This document shows, piece by piece, positions 1 through 6,233 of a stretch of DNA of 64,000 nucleotides. This stretch comes from a virus, in IMG/VR virus record IMGVR_UViG_3300037264_006630, positions 62,001-126,000 of that record; one strand, written 5' to 3'. The notes beneath the pieces are model-generated. The model saw only the letters and a list, made by a program, of their open reading frames with translations, was not told where the DNA came from and did not search any database. How positions within the stretch are numbered: position 1 is the stretch's first letter; each line of letters opens with the position of its first letter. Position numbers and translations under genes: made by a program.

Positions 1-1
1 A

Positions 2-48
2 TCGGGCTTGACGGTGGCGCGGGCGAGGTGCATGTTCAAGGCGTAGAG
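2..48 (+). CDS. C-terminal end of an upstream gene (partial)
   Basis: Frame 2 reads through fourteen codons (SGLTVARARCMFKA) to TAG at 46-48. Third codon positions are almost all G or C, as in the real genes nearby. A strong hairpin follows 15 nt later, which suits the end of a transcription unit. The minus strand is also open here, so the assignment is tentative. No function can be inferred. Confidence 0.3.
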
Positions 49-63
49 CCCTGTCAGCGCGAG

Positions 64-90
64 GTGGCCCCGGATGATCTCCGGGGCCAC
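64..90 (+). terminator. Hairpin, probable intrinsic terminator
   Basis: A perfect 10-bp stem (GTGGCCCCGG / CCGGGGCCAC) closes a 7-nt loop and is followed by TGGCCTTTTC, a weak T tract. It separates the gene end at 48 from the new transcription unit at 132. The stem is symmetric, so it could also act on leftward transcripts. Confidence 0.6.
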
Positions 91-94
91 TGGC

Positions 95-131
95 CTTTTC
101 GGCGTCACACCTGGGCGGTATCCTCACGGGC
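95..131 (+). promoter_or_regulatory. Type C-like promoter for the SLOG gene
   Basis: TATCCT at 119-124 lies exactly 7 nt before the ATG at 132, the spacing seen at the other leaderless starts in this window. The upstream hexamer at 95-100 (CTTTTC, 18-bp spacer) is a poor match to the CTTGCG seen at the other type C sites. Confidence 0.45.
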
Positions 132-602
132 ATGCGGCTCATCGTCGCTGGCTCGCGGTGGATCCCGGAGGGGGTCGCGCTCCTGATCGTGGACGCGATG
201 ATCCGGGTCCACGATCTGCGCCCGACGGTCATCCTGTGCGGCAAGGCCCGCGGCCCGGACACCGCCGGTGAGACCTGGGCCAAACAGCGCGGCGTGAAGG
301 TGGGCTACTACCCGGCGCTCTGGGGGATGTACGGCAACGGCGCCGGGCCGGAGCGGAATGAGCGGATGGCGATCGACGGGACCGACATGGTGGCGCTCTG
401 GGACGGTCATTCGACCGGCACCGCGGACATGATCACCCGCGCCCGCAAGCGCTACGGCGACCTCCACGTCCACATCGCCAGACTCGAGCCGAGCCCGGCG
501 ACGGCCGCGCGGTTGGACGAGGAACGGCGGGCGAAGGCGCGAGCTCGCCGGAAGCCACGGCCGCGTGCGGCGGATCTCGCGGCGGCGCCGGCACCCGCGT
601 AG
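132..602 (+). CDS. cpYpsA-related SLOG (DUF2493-like) protein
   Basis: This 156-residue protein looks like a nucleotide-binding SLOG-fold protein of the YpsA/DUF2493 kind. It opens with MRLIVAGSR. GKARGPDTAGETWA (37-50) is the usual G-R-G-x-D loop, and AGPERNERM (71-79) and WDGHSTGTADMI (90-101) follow the family pattern. A basic, Ala-rich tail follows residue 120. Such proteins are common in phages and are thought to bind nucleotides or NAD-type ligands; their phage role is unsettled. The start is placed by the 7-nt spacing from the TATCCT box. The promoter of the next gene lies inside its last codons. Confidence 0.85.
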   Translation: MRLIVAGSRWIPEGVALLIVDAMIRVHDLRPTVILCGKARGPDTAGETWAKQRGVKVGYYPALWGMYGNGAGPERNERMAIDGTDMVALWDGHSTGTADMITRARKRYGDLHVHIARLEPSPATAARLDEERRAKARARRKPRPRAADLAAAPAPA

Positions 603-612
603 CCTCCGGCGC
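576..612 (+). promoter_or_regulatory. Type C promoter
   Basis: CTCGCG (576-581), an 18-bp spacer, TAGCCT (600-605) and then exactly 7 nt to ATG at 613 match the late-type promoters at 58.8, 60.7 and 63.3 kb. The predicted transcript is leaderless. Confidence 0.55.
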
Positions 613-1002
613 ATGTCCTCCAACACCCAGCTCCGCACGGACTTCCTGGCGATCCACACCGCGGTCGCCACCTTGCCGGTCCCGACCGACGCTACCGGCG
701 GCGTCGCCGTGCCGCCCGAGTGGACGAACGAGCGGGCGTCCTCGATCTTCCTGCGGTTCACGAAGGCCGCCGCCGCCATGTCACTGGCCGCAGTCCAGGT
801 CGCGATCTTCATGGACGACGGCAACTGGTACCGGACCGGACCCATCCTGAACGGCGGCACCGCCATCGTCCTCACCGACGCCGGCTACGTCGTCGAGGTC
901 CCCGTCATGCTCAAGTCAGCCAAGCGGATCTCGGTGGTGGGTACGCCGACCGGGGCCGGCACGTTCACGGTCGCCGCCGCCGTGGTCGCCACCCAATACT
1001 GA
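613..1002 (+). CDS. Probable virion structural protein
   Basis: A 129-residue protein with no family I can name. It is rich in small residues and beta-prone stretches and ends in an Ala/Val run (FTVAAAVVATQY). Composition resembles the small head-associated proteins at 61.1-62.0 kb. Its promoter is of the same type C as the confirmed head genes, which supports a structural role. ATG 613 is chosen because it lies 7 nt from the -10 box; in-frame sequence upstream is Arg-rich and looks non-coding. Confidence 0.7.
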   Translation: MSSNTQLRTDFLAIHTAVATLPVPTDATGGVAVPPEWTNERASSIFLRFTKAAAAMSLAAVQVAIFMDDGNWYRTGPILNGGTAIVLTDAGYVVEVPVMLKSAKRISVVGTPTGAGTFTVAAAVVATQY

Positions 1003-1020
1003 CGGTCGGATGGGCACCCC

Positions 1021-1440
1021 TCAGGGGTACGTGATGGTGGCGGTGTAGTGGCTGTAGCAGTGACCACCCTCCTCCGGGGAGATGACCTCGGCCGTCTCCG
1101 CGTAGAAGTCGATCCGCATGAAGTCGTGCTCGCCGATCTTGGAACCGAAGACGTGCGGGCAGATCCAGGTGCAGGTGGGCGACGGCCAGTTGGGCACGCA
1201 CTGCCAGTAGCAGAACGGCACGCCCTCCCAGGCGCCCGGCCTCGGCTCGCCGACGATCTGCGGCGTGTCGGTGTCGAGGTCGACCACCTCGAGCTCGTAC
1301 TGGTAGGTCGCCGCCGAGTAGAGGCAGGTCGTGTAGTCGATGCCGAGATCGACCTCGGCGGTCGGGGGCCAGGCCGCCGCCGTTCCGGTGGTGAGAGTGA
1401 GGACTGCGAGGGCTGCGATGACGATTCGTGAGGTCTTCAT
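1021..1440 (-). CDS. Secreted six-cysteine protein
   Basis: The 139-residue product starts with a classical Sec signal peptide: MKTSR, then a hydrophobic core (IVIAALAVLTLT), then TGTAAA with probable cleavage after residue 23. No lipobox is visible. The mature part is acidic, aromatic and has six cysteines (TTCLY, FCYWQC, TCTWIC, HCYS), so three disulfides are plausible. I know no family match. It could be a secreted host-modifying or superinfection factor, or a morphon. The Met at residue 1 here is preferred over a Met 12 codons upstream because it begins the signal peptide and sits 7 nt from a promoter-like hexamer. Confidence 0.8.
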   Translation of the reverse strand: MKTSRIVIAALAVLTLTTGTAAAWPPTAEVDLGIDYTTCLYSAATYQYELEVVDLDTDTPQIVGEPRPGAWEGVPFCYWQCVPNWPSPTCTWICPHVFGSKIGEHDFMRIDFYAETAEVISPEEGGHCYSHYTATITYP

Positions 1441-1477
1441 GGCTGACGCTTTCTCACCCGTAGGGGTGGGAGTCAAG
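1441..1477 (-). promoter_or_regulatory. Type C-like promoter for the secreted protein
   Basis: On the minus strand CTTGAC (1472-1477), an 18-bp spacer holding an ACCC-CTAC-GGGT hairpin, GAAAGC (1448-1453) and 7 nt precede the ATG. The -10 match is poor, but spacing and spacer hairpin match the late-type promoters. Confidence 0.4.
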
Positions 1478-1543
1478 AAGCCGCGAGCAACGTGTTCGCG
1501 ACCGCCATCAAGACGCTACCCACTCGCCCGAGCGAACAGCCGA

Positions 1544-1837
1544 TCAGCGCCGCTGGCGCTTGCCGGTGGCCTTGGACTCGGACTCGCGGGCCATCTCGAC
1601 GAACGCCTCATCCCAGGTCTTGCCGGCGAGGATGCGGCGCAACTGCTCCTCGTAGTACCGCGCGGTCTCGGACCGGGCGCTCAGGAGCTCGGCTCGGTCG
1701 TCTTCGACGTCGGCGGCCTGCCCATCCTCGTCGGCGTTGTCCTTGGCTTCCTTGGCCAACTTCGAGATCTGGTCGCGCAGCCAGGAGGGATCGTTGACGC
1801 GGACGGCGGGGTCGGTTGGGGCGGCGGGCTTGGCCAT
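1544..1837 (-). CDS. Hypothetical acidic, helical protein
   Basis: 97 residues, highly charged, with a predicted long helix (WLRDQISKLAKEAKD, then E/D-rich sequence) and a basic tail (KATGKRQRR). It is the last gene of a leftward operon that starts at 3770. Start ATG 1837 lies 2 nt after the stop of the preceding gene. No function can be assigned. Confidence 0.75.
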   Translation of the reverse strand: MAKPAAPTDPAVRVNDPSWLRDQISKLAKEAKDNADEDGQAADVEDDRAELLSARSETARYYEEQLRRILAGKTWDEAFVEMARESESKATGKRQRR

Positions 1838-1839
1838 GG

Positions 1840-2349
1840 CTACACCTCCTCCGTGTCGGGCAGCGACCAGCCGGTGATCTCGATCGAGACGTTGTCGGGG
1901 CCGCCGGGCGTCACGTCCGAGTAGTAGGTCCCGCGGTGGTGCTTGAGGTTGATGGCGCGCGTGCCGAAGGCGCGGTGGAGCCGGTCGAGCGCGTCGAAGG
2001 TGATGAGGTGGGTGTTGCAGGAGTCGACGTGGACGGAGAGGACTTCGGTGGTGACCGAGCCGAAGACGGCGCCCCCGATCCCGATGGCCTCGCCGATGCG
2101 TCGCTGGACCTCGGGGTCGAGCTGCTCGAGCCGGGCTCGCTCCGCCTTGGCCGCCTCCCAGGCGACCCGCGCGGTCTCCCACTTGAGCACCTCGGCCGCA
2201 CGCTCGGCGGCGACGCGGTGCCGCGGCTGGCACTTCGCGACGCAGAGGTAGCGACCGGCCTCCGGCATCCAGGGGGAGTCGGGGACGTGGCACTCTTGGC
2301 AGGTGTCAGTGGAGTCGGCGAGGGCAGGATCGAAGGTGGCGGCGGACAT
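1840..2349 (-). CDS. Hypothetical protein with N-terminal Cys cluster
   Basis: 169 residues. CQEC near residue 17 and C-x3-C in YLCVAKC resemble a zinc-knuckle. A charged helical stretch (RAAEVLKWETARVAWEAAKAE) follows, then a compact C-terminal domain (LHRAFGTRAINLKHHRGTYY). Start ATG 2349 lies 2 nt after the upstream stop. Role unknown. Confidence 0.75.
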   Translation of the reverse strand: MSAATFDPALADSTDTCQECHVPDSPWMPEAGRYLCVAKCQPRHRVAAERAAEVLKWETARVAWEAAKAERARLEQLDPEVQRRIGEAIGIGGAVFGSVTTEVLSVHVDSCNTHLITFDALDRLHRAFGTRAINLKHHRGTYYSDVTPGGPDNVSIEITGWSLPDTEEV

Positions 2350-2351
2350 GG

Positions 2352-2861
2352 TCACTCCGAGTCGGGGATGGCGGGGACGAGCAGCACGAGCTTGTGCAGG
2401 TCGGGGAAGTTGAGACGCGAGCCGTACCAGTCCGGCTTCTTGGACTCGTTGTCGTGACGCAGCCACTGCTCCATGTAGGGGGCGCCGCGACCGTCGGTGC
2501 GAATGCGGTAGGTGGTGGTCCAAGCGCCCTTCCGGTTCACCGCCCACATCGAGCCGTTGGCGAACTCGTGGCGGTCGATCACGTCGAGCAGCCGGAGCGG
2601 CGCGGGCTGCTCGGTGGTGGCACTCGCGACCGGCGCCGGGGTGGGTTGAAGGCTCCGCTGGTGAACCTCCAGCGCGGTGGCGATCGCATCGAGGCAGGCC
2701 CGGTCGTCGTTGTCGCGGCGCGTGGCCTGGTCGCTGCGCAGCCACGCCAACGCGATGCCGATGGCCTCGGCGCCGAAGACCTCGGCCAGCGCGATCACCT
2801 CCAGCACGAGCTCGTAGAACCGGAGCGCGTTGCGTGTGGTGAGGTTGGGGATGGGCGTCAC
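2352..2861 (-). CDS. Hypothetical protein
   Basis: 169 residues: a helical N-terminal half (RFYELVLEVIALAEVFGAEA), a Pro/Ala linker (PTPAPVASATTEQPAP) and a mixed C-terminal domain ending LVLLVPAIPDSE. ATGA overlap with the upstream gene indicates translational coupling. No family is recognised. Confidence 0.75.
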   Translation of the reverse strand: MTPIPNLTTRNALRFYELVLEVIALAEVFGAEAIGIALAWLRSDQATRRDNDDRACLDAIATALEVHQRSLQPTPAPVASATTEQPAPLRLLDVIDRHEFANGSMWAVNRKGAWTTTYRIRTDGRGAPYMEQWLRHDNESKKPDWYGSRLNFPDLHKLVLLVPAIPDSE

Positions 2862-3088
2862 GGCCGGACCTCGACAGTGCCGACGATGGGGCCGTTGATG
2901 GTGTGGCAGGGGATGAGCCCACGGACACCGGCCGCTTGCGCGGCGGCACGGCAGACCTCGCGGAGCTCGTCGTCGAAGGCGAACATGTCGGCCTCCTCCC
3001 GCGATAGGAGCACTCCGGGCATGCCGTTGGTGAGGACCCAGCGCCCATCGACGCGGGTCCAGTTGACGTTGACGACTTCGATCTTCAC
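2858..3088 (-). CDS. Hypothetical small protein (GTG start)
   Basis: 76 residues beginning MKIEVVNVNWTRVDGRWVL. The GTG at 3088 overlaps the upstream TGA in a GTGA junction, which decides the start. It has a short beta-rich N-terminus and a helical EEADMFAFDDELREVCRAA segment. Function unknown. Confidence 0.7.
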   Translation of the reverse strand: MKIEVVNVNWTRVDGRWVLTNGMPGVLLSREEADMFAFDDELREVCRAAAQAAGVRGLIPCHTINGPIVGTVEVRP

Positions 3089-3396
3089 GACGCCAGCACT
3101 TTCTCGATCGCCTCGGCCAGCGCGACGACGCGCGCGAGGATGGTGACCCGCTTGTGGGCGTACCCGATCGGCTCGTGGCCGTGCGAGAAGATCAGGGAGA
3201 CCTCCATCGGGCGCCCATCGCGGTCGTCGCCGATGCGCATCTCGATGAGCGTCACCCGCTCCAGCACCCACTTCACGAAGGTGGTGTGGCCGTTGGTCAG
3301 ACTGAGCCGGAGGTTGTCGCCCGGGTTCTGCGAGGCGCCACCATCGACGTCGATGAGCGCCAAGATCTGTTCGACTTGGGCGGGCGTCGGGTTCAC
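3085..3396 (-). CDS. Hypothetical protein, paralogue of its upstream neighbour
   Basis: 103 residues. The last 40 (VSLIFSHGHEPIGYAHKRV then VVALAEAIEKVLA) align by eye with the end of the next gene (VGVTLMYASGSRAELVKV then VLALAAALEAVLA), so the two look like tandem duplicates. GTG start at a GTGA overlap. Confidence 0.7.
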   Translation of the reverse strand: MNPTPAQVEQILALIDVDGGASQNPGDNLRLSLTNGHTTFVKWVLERVTLIEMRIGDDRDGRPMEVSLIFSHGHEPIGYAHKRVTILARVVALAEAIEKVLAS

Positions 3397-3770
3397 GCCA
3401 GCACCGCCTCGAGCGCGGCGGCGAGCGCGAGAACGATCTGGTGGAGCGCGGCGACCTTGACCAGCTCGGCGCGCGAGCCGGAGGCGTACATGAGGGTGAC
3501 CCCCACGCGGGGATTGTCGCGGGTGACCTCGGCCGGAGTGCGGAGGGTGATGGCGGCGTGGTCGGCCGTCTCGCACCAGACCGAGGCGTCGGACCGGTAG
3601 CGAACCTCGACACGCTCACCGCGCGCGAAGGCGTCACGCATCATCGCGGCGTCGATCAGTGCCCCGTTGTGGTCGTACAGCCAGGGCTCTTTGGCGAGGA
3701 GCAGCATCACGAGGTTGACCTGGTTGTCGGTCGGGACGGCGGACGCGATCGTGGGCTGCGGTGCGTTCAT
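3393..3770 (-). CDS. Hypothetical protein, first gene of a leaderless operon
   Basis: 125 residues. It begins MNAPQPT; the MN start is imposed by the operator overlapping the start codon. The C-terminal half is similar to the following gene. It heads a six-gene leftward operon (3770 to 1544) in which all junctions overlap or touch. Confidence 0.75.
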   Translation of the reverse strand: MNAPQPTIASAVPTDNQVNLVMLLLAKEPWLYDHNGALIDAAMMRDAFARGERVEVRYRSDASVWCETADHAAITLRTPAEVTRDNPRVGVTLMYASGSRAELVKVAALHQIVLALAAALEAVLA

Positions 3771-3806
3771 ACACACGTTGATACGCACGAAACGCGCGCT
3801 CGTCAA
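3766..3806 (-). promoter_or_regulatory. Type A leaderless promoter with IR1 operator
   Basis: Minus strand: TTGACG (3801-3806), N17, TATCAA (3778-3783), 7 nt, ATG at 3770. The IR1 operator arms are TTCGTGCG (3784-3791) and TGTATGAA (3766-3773), separated by 10 bp and covering the -10 and the start codon. Confidence 0.75.
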
Positions 3807-3857
3807 GCACCATGATCGACCGAGTTGCAGGGCCTCCGATCTGGTAGCGTCGTGCGC

Positions 3858-4103
3858 GTGAAGCCTGCCGGCTCGGTGTGCCGCCTGACCTACCAGACGC
3901 CCGAGGTGGTTGAGGTTGGCGACGCCATCGTGACCGCTACGACCGGCCGGGCCTACCTCGTGATCGCCGCCAGGCGGATGCGGTCGAAGAAGCCCGGGAT
4001 GTGGATGCTCGACTGCATCGTGGCCGACGAGCTGCCGCCGGATGGCGTTCGGGTTCACCCGCTGGTCTGGTGGAGCCGAGAGCGTAAGACGCCTCGCCGG
4101 TGA
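3858..4103 (+). CDS. Hypothetical small basic protein
   Basis: 81 residues from a GTG at 3858. The core (VVEVGDAIVTATTGRAYLVIAARR) looks like a small KOW/SH3-like beta barrel followed by WMLDCIVADELPP. A TAGCGT box lies 7 nt before the GTG, as at other leaderless starts here, but without a clear -35. An earlier start at 3825 is possible. It lies alone between leftward operons. Confidence 0.6.
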   Translation: MKPAGSVCRLTYQTPEVVEVGDAIVTATTGRAYLVIAARRMRSKKPGMWMLDCIVADELPPDGVRVHPLVWWSRERKTPRR

Positions 4104-4229
4104 CCACCCGATGCGCGCCTGCGCCCCGCGCATTCCCGCCACGCCGTGACTTCCGGGCACGGCCCGAATGTGCTATCTGGGCGACCCTCCGTTCACCCTG
4201 CTGGCATGAGTGGAGCAGGGAGCAGCGCC

Positions 4230-4403
4230 ATGGACCACCGCACCGAGGACGAGAACACCCTGCCGCGCTCGGCGGCGCCGCGATCAGATGGCCAGCGGCT
4301 GGAGGCCAAGAGCGGCTTGCGGCGGCGCCTGCGGCGGACGACCCTCGGCGTCCTGCTCCGCAGCGACGAGGCGCTACGCGCGCTTCTCGAGGCTCTGCGC
4401 TGA
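4230..4403 (+). CDS. Possible small basic protein
   Basis: 57 residues (MDHRTEDENTL to LRALLEALR) with the SD-like AGGGAG 9 nt upstream. An in-frame ATG at 4206 would add 8 residues. The 3' end overlaps the opposing gene by 30 bp. It has normal codon composition but no recognised family. Confidence 0.4.
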   Translation: MDHRTEDENTLPRSAAPRSDGQRLEAKSGLRRRLRRTTLGVLLRSDEALRALLEALR

Positions 4404-5441
4404 TGCCCCGTGGCCTTCGCCGCACTTGTTGACATCGACGCCCGCTGGCCAGCCGCTCCGCCAGAAGACCGGTGGCCGGGCGCCGGGGGCCTCGCAGCGG
4501 TCGCTCAGGAGCATCAGGTTGTGGCACAGGCACATGAGGACGAGCTCGTTCATCTGGCTCGTGAGCATCCGCGACATGAAGGCGTGGCCGAGGTGCCGCT
4601 TGATCTTGCTGACCGTTGGCCCGTCTCCGCACGCCGTCGACTGCGTGGTTGCGGCCAAGGCGACGATGACCCCGGTCCGGTCGCAGATCTCCAGGGTCAC
4701 CTCCACCCAGGTCTTCTTGTGGTAGTCCCGCTGGAAGGCGCCGCGTTCGATCCGCGTGTAGTCCCGCTCGTCTCGTTGCACCGCGGCCGATTCGGCGAGG
4801 AGTGCGGTGAAGACCGGAGTCATGTCCTCGCCAGCCAAGTAGCGCTCGTAGGCCGTGTGGCCCAGCGGGCGCCAGCCGCGCGGACGGAGGTTGATCGCTT
4901 CGATCGCCATCTCCCGGCCGCTCAGGCGCATGTACACTCGCGCTCCAACCAAGTAGACGATCTCGGCCGGGGGCACGCGAGGGCGTCCGCGCTTGGCGGG
5001 TGCCTTGGGGATGCCAGCGCAGAGATGCTCCATCAGGCCGAGAACCGTAGCGTCGTCGGCGGTGAGGGGGCCGTAGACGGTGTCCCGGGCCGGGGCGCTG
5101 GGGAGCGTTGGTGCCGCATCGGCCGAGGGTGGGGCATGGAACAGATGCGCGTGCTCGGGACGGATCGGCTCGTCACCCTCGCTCTCGGCCGACGCGGCGA
5201 TGAAGTCGAGGATCGCATCGAAGCGGGCCAGCGCCAGCCGGCCTCGCTCACTCTCGTCGTTCAGTACGCCATCGCGCATGTGGACCAGCGAGATGATCGT
5301 GTCGCGCGTGATCCCCTGCTCGGGCTCCGGGTCGCGAGCGACGTAGCCGCGCCGCTGGAGCTCGGCAAGGATCTCCTCCTCGGTCATGGGACCGGAGTCC
5401 TGCACGACGCGGAGGATGTGTTCCTGGAGTGACGCTGCCAT
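4374..5441 (-). CDS. Transposase-derived protein lacking the catalytic core
   Basis: 355 residues. Residues 1-75 look like a winged helix of the HARE-HTH kind (LQEHILRVVQDSGPMTEEEI). Residues 151-215 match the N-terminal part of DDE transposases (RGRPRVPP, YMRLSGREM, TAYERYLAGEDMTPV), and 278-312 match their extreme C-terminus (SKIKRHLG, NELVLMCLCHNLMLL). The roughly 150 residues that normally carry the second and third catalytic acids are absent, and no terminal inverted repeats flank the gene. It is coupled (ATGA) to phage genes, so it behaves as a domesticated phage gene, perhaps a DNA-binding protein, not a mobile element. Confidence 0.7.
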   Translation of the reverse strand: MAASLQEHILRVVQDSGPMTEEEILAELQRRGYVARDPEPEQGITRDTIISLVHMRDGVLNDESERGRLALARFDAILDFIAASAESEGDEPIRPEHAHLFHAPPSADAAPTLPSAPARDTVYGPLTADDATVLGLMEHLCAGIPKAPAKRGRPRVPPAEIVYLVGARVYMRLSGREMAIEAINLRPRGWRPLGHTAYERYLAGEDMTPVFTALLAESAAVQRDERDYTRIERGAFQRDYHKKTWVEVTLEICDRTGVIVALAATTQSTACGDGPTVSKIKRHLGHAFMSRMLTSQMNELVLMCLCHNLMLLSDRCEAPGARPPVFWRSGWPAGVDVNKCGEGHGASAQSLEKRA

Positions 5442-5623
5442 CAGGCCCTCATGCCGGTGATGAAGTCGACCCGCAGGGAGCCGCGGCTGGCAACCACCCA
5501 GGGCTTCGCGCCCGGCCGGAGCCAGAGGAACCAGTGCGAGGTGGTGAGGCCGGCGAGCTCGGCGCGCGCGACGACCTCGAGCGCCTTGCGGTAGATGAAC
5601 GGCCGGTGCCAGCGCGGGCTCAC
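5441..5623 (-). CDS. Hypothetical small basic protein
   Basis: 60 residues from GTG at a GTGA overlap; Trp/Arg-rich (PRWHRPFIYRK, HWFLWLRPGAKPW). It ends in an ATGA overlap with the transposase-derived gene. Function unknown. Confidence 0.65.
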   Translation of the reverse strand: MSPRWHRPFIYRKALEVVARAELAGLTTSHWFLWLRPGAKPWVVASRGSLRVDFITGMRA

Positions 5624-5892
5624 ACCACGCAGTCCCGGTGCCGGCGCACGAACGCCGCGAGGATGTAGCGCCGGAGGAGTCGCCCGGGGTCGTTGTCGGG
5701 AGCGGCCAGCGTGCTGGCGACCCCGCAGGTGCAGAGCCACCCGCGCTCCGTCACCCGGACGTGGCCGAGCTTGGTCTCCTCGCGCATGCGCGCGAGGATG
5801 AGGGCGGGCTGGGTGTTGGCGAAGATGCCAGCGTTCCCGATCTTGGCGTCGTCGCGTTCGCGCCGCGTGGGACCGCGACGATGGTCGGTCAC
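5620..5892 (-). CDS. Hypothetical protein
   Basis: 90 residues from GTG (GTGA overlap with the LuxR-type gene). The centre (GHVRVTERGWLCTCGVAS) holds a CTCG pair; the C-terminus is basic and helical (LLRRYILAAFVRRHRDCVV). No family is recognised. Confidence 0.65.
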   Translation of the reverse strand: MTDHRRGPTRRERDDAKIGNAGIFANTQPALILARMREETKLGHVRVTERGWLCTCGVASTLAAPDNDPGRLLRRYILAAFVRRHRDCVV

Positions 5893-6179
5893 GTCCCGCG
5901 CACGACGCCGCCATCCGGCGTCCAGCGGTCGGCCTGCGCGATCTCGCCGGAGCGCAGCGCCAGACGCGCGAGGTCGGCGTTGTTGCGGATGCCGAACGAC
6001 TTCGTCTTCTGCAAGACGTGGCCGCGGTGGGTGTCGACCGTCTTGACGGAGGTGCCGAGCCACTGGCCGATCTCCCGGTTGGTGGCGCCCAGCGCCAGGG
6101 CCAGGAAGACCTCGTGCTCGCGCTGGGACAGGGTGCCGATGGCTTCGAGCTCGGTGGTGGGCGGGGTGCGCTTCTTCAT
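5889..6179 (-). CDS. LuxR/GerE-type HTH regulator, stand-alone
   Basis: 96 residues that are almost only a LuxR-type helix-turn-helix: LSQREHEVFLALALGATNRE (17-36) and IGQWLGTSVKTVDTHRGHV (37-55). No receiver or ligand domain is present, as in GerE. Such proteins bind short palindromic sites as dimers, so it is one candidate to bind the IR1 or IR2 palindromes; that link is inference. An SD-like GAGGA precedes the ATG, and it is coupled to the gene downstream. Confidence 0.85.
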   Translation of the reverse strand: MKKRTPPTTELEAIGTLSQREHEVFLALALGATNREIGQWLGTSVKTVDTHRGHVLQKTKSFGIRNNADLARLALRSGEIAQADRWTPDGGVVRGT

Positions 6180-6233
6180 CTTCGGTTCCTCGGTCTTGGT
6201 GATGTCGGTGGTTATTAGGTCGGAGACGATCGG

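Noticed and set aside
1003-1030. ACCCC-TCA-GGGGT hairpin between convergent genes as a terminator
   Set aside because: Only a 5-bp stem, no U tract, and it includes the stop codon of the minus-strand gene.
4374-5441. Active insertion sequence
   Set aside because: No terminal inverted repeats or target duplication seen, catalytic middle absent, and 4-bp overlap with a phage gene.
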